A stretch of DNA of 18,622 nt from Syntrophomonadaceae bacterium (GTDB taxonomy: Bacteria > Bacillota > Syntrophomonadia > Syntrophomonadales > Syntrophomonadaceae): contig JAQVWB010000013.1 of the NCBI GenBank assembly GCA_028698695.1, positions 1 through 18,622 on the forward strand. Reading direction: 5' to 3'. A program made the translations under genes and the position numbers. The notes under the pieces are model-generated. The model was not told the DNA's origin and ran no database searches. It saw nothing but the letters and a program-made list of their open reading frames with translations. Shown one piece after another: positions 1 to 6,867 of the stretch (position 1 is its first letter; the number at the start of each line of letters is the position of its first letter).

Positions 1-432
1 ATTGATTTAAAATCTGTTGCTTCAATAAGCCAACTCCTCTATTGAGACTAATTAAACTATTTGACATATGAGCGCCAATTCCCTTTTGAGAGCATCTTTT
101 TAATGGACGCAGCAACATTAATTGTGACCCGGCACTCAGATTTAGGATAATATTGATGCTGAGTGCCGGGGAACATCAGGAGTCCTGTGGGCAACATTAA
201 TTGTGACCCGGCACTCAGATTTAGGATAATATTGATGCTGAGTGCCGGGGAACATCAGGAGTCCTGTGGGCAACATTATGTTCCTATTTTTTAACCTGAC
301 TTAATCTGACTCTAACTGACTTTATTAAATAATTATTAAACCGTCAGGTTAAGTCAGAAAGAGTCAGGAACAGTCAGGTTCTAAAACTGAATTACTGACC
401 TTCCGAGTTAAGTCAGATTCAAAAAAACTGAC
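1..432. other. non-coding region with repeats, 3' of the radical SAM gene
   Basis: No open reading frame with a credible ribosome binding site is visible here. Positions 1-111 are unremarkable AT-rich sequence. Positions 112-278 hold a 79-bp tandem duplication and 293-440 hold a phased array of CTGAC/GTCAG motifs; both are listed separately. The radical SAM gene ends at 433 on the minus strand, so this region would be its 3' untranslated tail. No classical terminator with a U-tract is visible, although the CTGAC array can fold into a large imperfect hairpin. In many Firmicutes smc and ftsY follow rnc, but neither appears here. Confidence 0.7.
112..278. repeat. 79-bp perfect tandem duplication with internal hairpins
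   Basis: The unit at 112-190 is repeated identically by eye at 191-269, and a third partial unit (GCAACATTA) follows at 270-278. Each unit contains a perfect 12-bp inverted repeat, CCCGGCACTCAG and CTGAGTGCCGGG, separated by 19 nt: 128-139 with 159-170 in the first copy, 207-218 with 238-249 in the second. Each unit also carries a short palindrome, CAGGA-G-TCCTG. No transposase or unique spacer is present, so it is not a complete insertion sequence or a CRISPR array. It may be a REP/MITE-like palindromic element or the remnant end of a mobile element, but the family is not recognised. Confidence 0.85.
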
Positions 433-440
433 TCACTGAC
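293..440. repeat. helically phased CTGAC/GTCAG array forming a long imperfect dyad
   Basis: CTGAC occurs at 296, 306 and 316, and its complement GTCAG at 343, 353, 363 and 373, each series spaced exactly 10 bp. The arms 293-322 and 351-380 pair in register at 24 of 30 positions, around a 28-nt AT-rich centre. Further copies at looser spacing lie at 395 (CTGAC), 412 (GTCAG), 428 and 436 (CTGAC). There is no U-tract on either side, so it is not a classical intrinsic terminator. It could be a multi-site protein-binding region, a structured 3' UTR of the radical SAM transcript, or a degenerate mobile-element end. Confidence 0.75.
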
Positions 441-1524
441 CTGTGTTGACCCGGGATAGGAATTCTTCACGCGTGATGGTTTTTAACGGGGAGTCATCGT
501 CAGCTGCACTTATTCCTATTTCATTACGATTAAGCCGGTCATATCCTACCGGAGTAATATCATTTAATTCAAAGGTGCTCTGCCACCAATCAATATTGCC
601 CCGCTTATTTCCTACCAACTTTGAAATATCGCGGGGATTTACATATAGTTTAACTTTTCCGGGGGCATGTCCAGCTTCCTTATGCCATAACAACAACGGT
701 TCCGCCTGCCGTTTAAATAAAGCTTGTTCCACCAATTCCCCAAATGCCGGATGAAAAGGACCAGCAACTATGTTTCCCGGCTGCCGTAATTCCTCCCCGG
801 GATGTAAGCCCATACGAATAACCGGGATATGAGCAATTTGAAATTGTATATACATCTGCAGTACAGTCTCTACTGCTTCGTCAAGAGATAATGGTTGGTA
901 GGTATTACGCAGGTACATATGATGCAAACCGGTATCTTCAATAACAAGGGTAGGATAAATCCTTACCATGTCAGGATTAATTTTAATGGTATTTTGCGTA
1001 GAATATAATTCGTGGTAACGAGTGGAACCGGGAAGCCCAATCATTAATTGAATCCCCAGTTTAAAGTTATATTGCCTGATAAGTTCACAGGCTGTAAAAA
1101 CATCCTCCGCATAATATCCTCGTGAAGATGCTTTCAGAACCTCATCATGCAGCGATTGAACTCCCAGTTCAATGGTTGTAACCCCACTGCGCGCCAGATT
1201 GTCGAGAATAGAAGTAAAGATAGCATCCGGTCTGGTCGAAATGCGAATTCCGGCTACTCTTCCGCTGGACAAATAAGGTGCTGTGGCATTTAAGTATTCA
1301 CTTTGCAAACCAGCCGATAATGAAGTGAAGTTCCCCCCAAAAAAAGCAATCTCAATGTCAGCATGAGCAGGTATAGTTTGCAAGGCAGGTTCAATTAAAT
1401 AAGTTAGATGCTCGGGATGTGGAGCACTGTTTTGGGCAGCTATTTTGTTCTGATTGCAGTAAAGACATTGAAAGGGGCAGCCTGCATGAGGAATAAACAC
1501 TGGAATATTATAATGTTTTTTCAC
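433..1524 (-). CDS. Elp3-like radical SAM protein
   Basis: The 363-residue product begins with the radical SAM cluster motif C-x3-C-x2-C at residues 17-24 (CPFQCLYC), whose cysteines would hold a 4Fe-4S cluster that cleaves S-adenosylmethionine. FFGGNFTSL near residue 62 is the glycine-rich SAM-contacting segment, and the series RISTRPD, GVTTIELGVQS and GIQLMIGLPG follows the radical SAM barrel of the Elp3/HemN-like group. No acetyltransferase domain is seen, so it is not full-length Elp3; the substrate is unknown. The start is GTG with GGAAAGG upstream, inside the end of rnc and only 8 nt after its stop, so co-transcription and translational coupling are likely. Clostridia often carry such a gene beside rnc. 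Family placement is firm; the exact role is not. Confidence 0.88.
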   Translation of the reverse strand: MKKHYNIPVFIPHAGCPFQCLYCNQNKIAAQNSAPHPEHLTYLIEPALQTIPAHADIEIAFFGGNFTSLSAGLQSEYLNATAPYLSSGRVAGIRISTRPDAIFTSILDNLARSGVTTIELGVQSLHDEVLKASSRGYYAEDVFTACELIRQYNFKLGIQLMIGLPGSTRYHELYSTQNTIKINPDMVRIYPTLVIEDTGLHHMYLRNTYQPLSLDEAVETVLQMYIQFQIAHIPVIRMGLHPGEELRQPGNIVAGPFHPAFGELVEQALFKRQAEPLLLWHKEAGHAPGKVKLYVNPRDISKLVGNKRGNIDWWQSTFELNDITPVGYDRLNRNEIGISAADDDSPLKTITREEFLSRVNTGQ

Positions 1525-1532
1525 GAGGCAAG

Positions 1533-2252
1533 TTACCTTTCCATATCAATTAGTTTTAATAAATGAGGGTCATTAACAACTTTTCCCGCAGCTTTCTGTT
1601 GAGCTTCTTTTTTGCTGCGCCCAATACCAGTTGCCAAAAGTTTATCCTGGTAATACACGCCGGCAGTGAATACTTTATCATGTGCCGGACCATTTTCATT
1701 TAATATTTCATAGAATACATTTGACTTGTTTTTTGCCTGAACCAGTTCCTGTAATCGCGACTTGTAATCATAAAATTCTCCTGAAGCAGCATCCTCAATG
1801 GCTTCTGTTAAATAACTCTTAATAAAATCTGCTGCTCCCTGAAATCCCTGATCCAGGTATATCGCCCCAATAACTGCTTCAACTGCATCAGCCAGGATAG
1901 ATTTGCGAACACGCCCGCCAGATTTATCTTCTCCTTTACCCAGCAGCAGGTATTTCCCGATTTGCATTTCATGAGCCCAATTATCCAAAGCCGATTCACA
2001 TACTACCCGTGAACGAATTTTAGTTAATTCGCCCTCAGCTTTTTCCGGATACTTTTTAAAAATATATTCGGCCACTACCAGATTCAAAACTGCATCACCC
2101 AGGAATTCCAACCGTTGATTGGTATTAATCTGGTTTTTTTCCTGTGCATAGGATGGATGCGCCAATGCCAGGACAATTAAATTCAAATCATTACATTTAA
2201 TCTGGTTGGCTTCAACAAACTCCCGGGCAGTTCTTAGCTCGTTATTAGCCAT
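1533..2252 (-). CDS. rnc: ribonuclease III
   Basis: This double-strand-specific endoribonuclease processes rRNA precursors and structured mRNAs. The product is 239 residues, normal for the family. The RNase III signature RLEFLGDAVL (residues 47-56) supplies E49 and D53, and ADAVEAVIGAIYLD supplies D122 and E125; these four are the metal-binding catalytic set. A C-terminal double-stranded RNA binding domain runs from about residue 163 (DYKSRLQELVQ) to the end, with the basic SKKEAQQKAA helix. The ATG start overlaps the 3' end of acpP by 8 nt, which indicates coupled translation. The order plsX-acpP-rnc is the Firmicute arrangement without fab genes. All catalytic residues are present and the frame is intact. 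Confidence 0.97.
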   Translation of the reverse strand: MANNELRTAREFVEANQIKCNDLNLIVLALAHPSYAQEKNQINTNQRLEFLGDAVLNLVVAEYIFKKYPEKAEGELTKIRSRVVCESALDNWAHEMQIGKYLLLGKGEDKSGGRVRKSILADAVEAVIGAIYLDQGFQGAADFIKSYLTEAIEDAASGEFYDYKSRLQELVQAKNKSNVFYEILNENGPAHDKVFTAGVYYQDKLLATGIGRSKKEAQQKAAGKVVNDPHLLKLIDMER

Positions 2253-2493
2253 TTTTAACCTGCTCTAAATAAGCATACAAGGCTTCAATCAGTAATCTCA
2301 TGGTAGAATAATCCTCCAGGTCCTCCTCGGGAAACTCTATGTCATAAATATCTTCCAGAGCCATTATCATTTCCACTATATCAATCGAATCAGCATCAAT
2401 TTCTTCGAAACTGGTTTCCATTGTAATGTCATCCGGGCTGATATCCAATTGTTCCGCCAGTAATTTTCGTGCCAGTTCAAAAAATTCCTGCAT
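2245..2493 (-). CDS. acpP: acyl carrier protein
   Basis: The product is a small, very acidic 82-residue protein that carries growing acyl chains for fatty acid synthesis. The 4'-phosphopantetheine attachment site is S36 in DADSIDIVE; the usual DSL is DSI here, a conservative change. The helical pattern and the EFPEEDLE segment match bacterial ACP. A strong AGGAGG lies before the ATG. The 58-nt gap from plsX contains a perfect TATAAT on the minus strand (2531-2536) without a good -35, so a weak internal promoter is possible. It overlaps rnc by 8 nt downstream. No fabD, fabG or fabF lies between plsX and acpP, unlike B. subtilis, so the elongation enzymes must be encoded elsewhere. Confidence 0.96.
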   Translation of the reverse strand: MQEFFELARKLLAEQLDISPDDITMETSFEEIDADSIDIVEMIMALEDIYDIEFPEEDLEDYSTMRLLIEALYAYLEQVKNG

Positions 2494-2551
2494 GTGAATT
2501 CCTCCTGTTTTTTCAATTTTTATGATTCTAATTATATGCGGATAAATTATA

Positions 2552-3514
2552 TTATTCAGCCAGTATGGCCTGCAATGCCAAAAGCTGTCCCGTTACCATA
2601 TTACTTGTAACGCAATTTTCCGCTACCAGCATAGCATTATAGACAGCTTCCCTGCGGGAACTTCCATGACCGACAACACTTATCCCATTAACGCCCAGTA
2701 AGGGAGCGCCGCCAACCCTGGTATAATCAATGCGATTAAAAAATTGCGGGGAAGCCCCTAATTCCCTGGTTACCCCCCGGGCTATAAACCCTGCCATTCC
2801 CTCAACTGTTTTTAAAACTATATTACCGGTAAATCCATCACAAACCACTATATCAACTTTACCGTTAAAAAGCTCACGTCCCTCCAGATTACCGACAAAG
2901 TTTAACTGTGCATGTTGTTTCAGCAGAGCATGGGCTTCAACACTGACAGAATTGCCTTTGGTCTCCTCCTCACCATTATTGAGCAAGGCAACGGTTGGGT
3001 TTTTCTTATTCAATTGCAATGCAGCATAAGCACTGCCTAATAGCGCAAATTGTAGTAATTGTACCGGTTTGCAGTCTACATTGGCACCTACATCAATTAA
3101 CAGGGTCACACTATCTGCAGCATTAGGTAAAGAGGCCACTATGGGCGGGCGATCAATTCCTTTCATTCTGCCCAGAATAAATATAGCCGCTGCCATTTGA
3201 GCTCCAGTACTCCCACATGATAGCAAAGCATCTGCTTTGCCTCCCTTAACCAGATTAGTAGCTACAATAATAGAAGCGTCTTTTTTCTTCCGCATGGCTT
3301 GAGCCGGGGACTCATTCATCCCCACTACCTGAGAAGCATGAACTATTTCAATCCGGTTAGAATCATGCGGTTGGGATTTTAATTCCTGCTCGATTAAATC
3401 CGATTGTCCTACCAGGATAGCTGTACCGCGCTGTTCCTCTGTCCAGCGTAATGCACCGGCAACTAATTCGGAAGGAGCATGATCCCCCCCCATAACATCC
3501 ACTGCGATTCTCAT
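2552..3514 (-). CDS. plsX: phosphate acyltransferase PlsX
   Basis: PlsX converts acyl-ACP and phosphate to acyl-phosphate, the acyl donor for PlsY in phosphatidic acid synthesis, and acts at the inner face of the membrane. The 320-residue length is typical. The N-terminus MRIAVDVMGGDHAP is the family hallmark, followed by ALLSCGSTGAQMA, LIDVGANVDCKP, VVCDGFTGNIVLKT and GAPLLGVNGISVVGHGSS, all characteristic of PlsX. The ATG follows GGAGGTAAAAA. A hairpin with a U-tract (3531-3580) ends just before this ribosome binding site, so read-through from rpmF may be limited. B. subtilis has fapR just upstream; here rpmF takes that place. The link to acpP downstream is functional, since acyl-ACP is the substrate. 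Confidence 0.97.
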   Translation of the reverse strand: MRIAVDVMGGDHAPSELVAGALRWTEEQRGTAILVGQSDLIEQELKSQPHDSNRIEIVHASQVVGMNESPAQAMRKKKDASIIVATNLVKGGKADALLSCGSTGAQMAAAIFILGRMKGIDRPPIVASLPNAADSVTLLIDVGANVDCKPVQLLQFALLGSAYAALQLNKKNPTVALLNNGEEETKGNSVSVEAHALLKQHAQLNFVGNLEGRELFNGKVDIVVCDGFTGNIVLKTVEGMAGFIARGVTRELGASPQFFNRIDYTRVGGAPLLGVNGISVVGHGSSRREAVYNAMLVAENCVTSNMVTGQLLALQAILAE

Positions 3515-3530
3515 TTTTTACCTCCTTGGA

Positions 3531-3580
3531 AAACAAAAAGTAAGCTATTAGTCCTTTTAACAAGACTATATACCTTACTT
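3531..3580 (-). terminator. terminator-like hairpin between rpmF and plsX
   Basis: On the minus strand AAGTAAG and CTTACTT (3574-3580 with 3538-3544) form an outer stem. Inside it TAGTC and GACTA form a second stem, and the whole is followed by TTTTTGTTTT. It lies 3' of rpmF, but only a few nucleotides before the plsX ribosome binding site. It can therefore act either as the rpmF terminator or as an attenuator of plsX. A FapR-type operator was considered but the dyad spacing does not fit. Confidence 0.6.
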
Positions 3581-3605
3581 CTTGACCAGTCTACTGCAAT
3601 AGAGA

Positions 3606-3776
3606 CTACATAACGCTTTTACCTTTATAATAACCGCAGGCCAAACATGCACGATGTGGCAGCTTTAATGCATGACATTGTGGACACTCTACCAGTCCGG
3701 GTGCGTCAATTTTTCTCCATTCAGAGCGTCTTTTGTTTTTCCGTGCATGGGACTGTCTTCTCTTAGGTACTCCCAC
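3606..3776 (-). CDS. rpmF: 50S ribosomal protein L32
   Basis: This short gene encodes a 56-residue basic protein of the large ribosomal subunit. It starts MGVPKRRQSHARKNKRRS, the standard L32 N-terminus, and ends with a zinc ribbon of two cysteine pairs, CPQC (31-34) and CLAC (44-47), the four-cysteine form of the protein. The GTG start is chosen because GVPKRR directly follows it and AAGGAGGT sits 9 nt upstream; an upstream TTG two codons earlier is spaced less well. It lies 18 nt downstream of the DUF177 gene and must be co-transcribed with it, the near-universal ylbN/yceD-rpmF pair. A terminator-like hairpin follows before plsX. Confidence 0.96.
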   Translation of the reverse strand: MGVPKRRQSHARKNKRRSEWRKIDAPGLVECPQCHALKLPHRACLACGYYKGKSVM

Positions 3777-3794
3777 TTGCAAAAACCTCCTTCC

Positions 3795-4298
3795 CTAGGT
3801 AAGATGCTTTAGTTTTTCCCAGCGGGGATCAATATTGTCCTGCTGGCATTGACAGGATCTGTGGTTTAAATCAATTCCACATATCGGGCACAAGCCCTTG
3901 CAATTAATATTACAAAGCGGGGTCATAGGAATCTGCGTTAGGATGATTTCATATATCAGTGAAGAAAAATCAACAATTCCACCCTTAATAAATACTACCT
4001 CATCCTGCCATAGATCTTGTTCATCCTGAAGAGAAATATCAATCAGACTGGCAGCAAAATCGGACTTAATATTATAGATACAGAATTCCAAACAGCGTGA
4101 GCAATTCAAAATTACTTCAGTTGAAATTGTACCAAAAGCTTTAATCTGTTGATCTTTACTTTCCAGGCGAACATGCACAACTATTGGCTTACTGAATTTA
4201 CCCAGCGGTTCCAATATTTCGTTATTCCCCGGTATCTCCGCATGAAATAGCTGACCTTGACCAGCTATTAATTTGGTCTCCTTCAGGTTGATTTCCAT
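3795..4298 (-). CDS. ylbN: DUF177 family protein YlbN/YceD, large-subunit rRNA accumulation protein
   Basis: The 167-residue protein belongs to the DUF177/YceD family, whose members are linked to 23S rRNA accumulation and plant homologues to ribosome biogenesis. The sequence shows the family core around ILNCSRCLEFC and a C-terminal cysteine cluster, CNINCKGLCPICG followed by CQC, consistent with metal binding. The ATG has a modest GGGGTG upstream. A strong promoter (4327-4356) puts the probable transcript start only about 20 nt before it, so this is the first gene of a short operon with rpmF. B. subtilis has the same ylbN-rpmF order. The family is secure; the molecular activity is not established. 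Confidence 0.92.
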   Translation of the reverse strand: MEINLKETKLIAGQGQLFHAEIPGNNEILEPLGKFSKPIVVHVRLESKDQQIKAFGTISTEVILNCSRCLEFCIYNIKSDFAASLIDISLQDEQDLWQDEVVFIKGGIVDFSSLIYEIILTQIPMTPLCNINCKGLCPICGIDLNHRSCQCQQDNIDPRWEKLKHLT

Positions 4299-4326
4299 GT
4301 CTACACCCCATAAAAATAACAGATTA

Positions 4327-4356
4327 ATTATAGTCTTACCCTGTTATTATTGTCAA
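4327..4356 (-). promoter_or_regulatory. sigma-A type promoter for ylbN-rpmF
   Basis: On the minus strand a perfect TTGACA (4351-4356) is followed by an 18-nt spacer and a perfect TATAAT (4327-4332). The predicted start is near 4320, leaving a leader of about 20 nt before the DUF177 start codon. It is the best vegetative promoter match in the window. Confidence 0.85.
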
Positions 4357-4456
4357 CCTTGGAAGGTTTTAAGCCCCTTTATTTAACAGGACACTTTTAG
4401 TTTGCTCCTTATTCTATAAAATAATGGGGTAAATTAAGATGCCCCCCGGCAAACAT

Positions 4457-4480
4457 AAAAAGGGCGGGTTGCCCCGCCCC
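4457..4480 (-). terminator. intrinsic terminator of pta-ackA
   Basis: On the minus strand GGGCGGG (4473-4479), loop GCAA, and CCCGCCC (4462-4468) form a seven-pair all-G/C stem followed by TTTTT (4457-4461). It lies 15 nt beyond the ackA stop codon and separates it from the ylbN promoter. Confidence 0.9.
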
Positions 4481-4494
4481 CGTTTTAAAAAGTA

Positions 4495-5688
4495 TTATTT
4501 AGCCAGTTTATAAGTATCTCTGGCAATAACCAGTTCTTCATTGGTAGGAATAACAAAGATTCTGACCTTGGAATCGGCAGTAGCCACATCAACTTCCTTG
4601 CCCCGAACCTTGTTCTTTTCTACATCCATCTTAATTCCCAGCGCATCCAGGTTTTCACAGACTTTCTCGCGAACATCATAACCATTTTCACCAACACCAG
4701 CGGTGAAAACCAGACAATCGCATCCGTTTAACTTGGCAATGTAGTTGCCGATGTAGCCCTTAACCTTGTTGTAATAAACATCCAGAGCATTCTGGGCTCT
4801 TTCGTTACCTGAAGATGCTGCTTCCAGAATATCACGCAGGTCATTTGATACACCGGATAATCCCAACATACCGGATTTCTTGTTAAAATAGCTGTTGGCT
4901 TCCTGAGAGTTCATACCCAGTTTTTCCATGAGGAAGAAAACTATAGCCGGGTCAATGTCTCCGGAACGGGTGCCCATTACTAATCCTTCCAGCGGAGTAA
5001 ATCCCATGGAAGTATCTACAACTCTGCCCTCTTTAATAGCTGCCATACTGGCACCATTGCCCAGATGCAACGTAACAATCTTGCATTCTTCATAAGGCTT
5101 GCCCAGCATTTCAGCAGCACGGTGGGATACATAATAATGAGAAGTGCCGTGGAAACCATATCTTCTAACCTTGAATTTTTCGTAAACTTCATAAGGCAGC
5201 GCATACATGAAATTTGCCGGTTGCATAGTCTGATGGAAAGCTGTATCAAATGCAGCTACATGTTTAACATTGGGCATTAATTCCTGACAGGCTTCAATCC
5301 CCATTAAGTTAGGTGGATTATGAAGCGGTGCAATGTCAAAGCAATCTTTGATTACTTTCTTTACTTTGTCATCAATTACTACTGATTCGGCAAAATCTTC
5401 ACCGCCGTGAACTACGCGATGTCCAACTGCACCAATTTCATCCATGCTCTTAATAATACCGTATTCAGGATTAATCAGTACATTCAATACCAGTTTCATC
5501 CCTTCAGTATGGTCGGGTAAATCCTGTTTGATAACCACTTCATCTTTGCCGGTTGGTTTGTGTTCCAGGGTACTTCCCGGAATACCTACGCGATCAACCA
5601 GACCTTTGGCCAGAACTGATTCATCCGTCATATCAAATACCTGATACTTAATGGATGAACTACCTGCATTTACTACCAGTACCTTCAT
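4495..5688 (-). CDS. ackA: acetate kinase
   Basis: AckA interconverts acetyl phosphate plus ADP with acetate plus ATP in the cytoplasm, the ATP-yielding last step of acetate formation. The 397-residue product is full length and shows the acetokinase signatures: VVNAGSSSIKY at the N-terminus, GHRVVHGGE, FDTAFHQTM, RRYGFHGTSHYY, TLHLGNGASMAA, GVGENG near residue 330, and the C-terminal TNEELVIARDT. It follows pta by 58 nt on the same strand with a GGAGGTAGG ribosome binding site, so pta-ackA form one operon that ends at the terminator just downstream. In a syntrophic or fermentative anaerobe this pair would be a main source of substrate-level ATP. Confidence 0.98.
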   Translation of the reverse strand: MKVLVVNAGSSSIKYQVFDMTDESVLAKGLVDRVGIPGSTLEHKPTGKDEVVIKQDLPDHTEGMKLVLNVLINPEYGIIKSMDEIGAVGHRVVHGGEDFAESVVIDDKVKKVIKDCFDIAPLHNPPNLMGIEACQELMPNVKHVAAFDTAFHQTMQPANFMYALPYEVYEKFKVRRYGFHGTSHYYVSHRAAEMLGKPYEECKIVTLHLGNGASMAAIKEGRVVDTSMGFTPLEGLVMGTRSGDIDPAIVFFLMEKLGMNSQEANSYFNKKSGMLGLSGVSNDLRDILEAASSGNERAQNALDVYYNKVKGYIGNYIAKLNGCDCLVFTAGVGENGYDVREKVCENLDALGIKMDVEKNKVRGKEVDVATADSKVRIFVIPTNEELVIARDTYKLAK

Positions 5689-5746
5689 TAAAAACCTACC
5701 TCCTCAAAAATTCTATTGATCAGGTAAGAGCTCCCCCCAATTTGAA

Positions 5747-6739
5747 CTATGCCCTTACTGCTGTCATAGCAACTACATTAACGATATCTTCAACGCTGCA
5801 TCCCCGGGATAAATCATTAACCGGCTTGGCAATACCCTGCAGTATGGGGCCAATTGCTTCAGCTTTGGCTAAACGCTGTACCAGTTTATAACCAATATTT
5901 CCTGCCTGCAGATCAGGGAATATTAATACATTACATTCACCTGCTACCGGACTGCCGGGAGCCTTGGAGGACCCAACGCTGGGTACTAAAGCAGCGTCTG
6001 CCTGGAATTCACCATCAACTTTCAGGTTGGGGAATCTTTCTTTGGCAATCTTAACTGCATTGGCAACTTTGTCAACTACTTCATGGCTGGCACTGCCTTT
6101 GGTTGAGAATGACAGCATACCAACTTTGGGATCTTTCATACCACAAAGGTTAACTGCCGTACCAATGGAAGATTGAGCAAACTCAGCCATTTGTTCTTCG
6201 GTAGGTACCGGGGTTACTGCACAGTCAGCAAATACAAACGTACCCTTGTCTCCAAAATCACTATTAGGTACTATCATAATGAATGCACCGGATACTGCTG
6301 AGATACCAGGAGCAGTTTTAATAATCTGCAGAGCAGGCCGTAAAACATTACCGGTAGTATTTTCAGCTCCGGCTACTTCACCATCAGCTTTACCCATTTT
6401 GACCATCATGGATGCGAAAAACAGCGGGTCCAACATAGTGCTTTTGGCTTTGTCCAGGTCAACGCCCTTGGACTTGCGCATTTCATAGAAAGCCTGTACA
6501 AAATCATCAAAGAAAGCTGATTTTGCCGGATTGATAATTTCAGCTCCGGAAATATCAGCTCCAATTTTACTTGCCAGAGCCTTAATTTCACCCTCGTCAC
6601 CTAACAAAATGGGGTTAGCCAACCTTTCCGCTGTGATAGCCTTGATTGCCTGTAAAGTTCTTTCTTCCGTACCTTCAGGCAACACAATAGTTTTGACATT
6701 CTTGGCTGCCTTTTCTCTGATTTCTGCTAATAAACTCAT
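5747..6739 (-). CDS. pta: phosphate acetyltransferase
   Basis: Pta converts acetyl-CoA and phosphate to acetyl phosphate and CoA, feeding AckA. The 330-residue product is the short catalytic form without the N-terminal DRTGG/P-loop regulatory domains of the long enterobacterial enzyme. Family segments are visible: IVLPEGTEERTL, GEVAGAENTTGNVLRPALQ, FADCAVTPVPTEEQ, VGMLSFSTKGSA, KVDGEFQADAALVP, CNVLIFPDLQAGNIGYKLVQRL. The ATG is preceded by GGGGAGG. It is the first gene of the pta-ackA operon and is divergent from tmcAL across 128 bp. A possible extended -10 lies at 6800-6808. Confidence 0.98.
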   Translation of the reverse strand: MSLLAEIREKAAKNVKTIVLPEGTEERTLQAIKAITAERLANPILLGDEGEIKALASKIGADISGAEIINPAKSAFFDDFVQAFYEMRKSKGVDLDKAKSTMLDPLFFASMMVKMGKADGEVAGAENTTGNVLRPALQIIKTAPGISAVSGAFIMIVPNSDFGDKGTFVFADCAVTPVPTEEQMAEFAQSSIGTAVNLCGMKDPKVGMLSFSTKGSASHEVVDKVANAVKIAKERFPNLKVDGEFQADAALVPSVGSSKAPGSPVAGECNVLIFPDLQAGNIGYKLVQRLAKAEAIGPILQGIAKPVNDLSRGCSVEDIVNVVAMTAVRA

Positions 6740-6799
6740 TCTTCAACCTCCCCTAAATAATAACCTTCACCTGTCATTGAAAGTCAAGTTGCTGTGTTA

Positions 6800-6808
6800 A
6801 TTCTAGCA
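6800..6808 (-). promoter_or_regulatory. possible extended -10 promoter of pta-ackA
   Basis: The minus strand reads TGCTAGAAT, a TGn-extended -10 with five of six matches to TATAAT. No good -35 is seen at 17-18 nt. The resulting leader would be about 54 nt. A second candidate, TTGACT with TATTAT at a 19-nt spacing, lies closer to the gene. Confidence 0.35.
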
Positions 6809-6867
6809 TAAAGTGATTAAGTAGTGGTAAAATTTATAGGACAATAATAACCATTAGGAGCTGAGCT

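Noticed and set aside
112..278. CRISPR array
   Set aside because: The 79-bp units are directly adjacent with no unique spacers, there are only two copies, and no cas gene is present.
3538..3580. FapR operator upstream of plsX
   Set aside because: The TAGTC/GACTA arms are too far apart and lack the TTAGTACC-type core; the structure is better read as a terminator hairpin.
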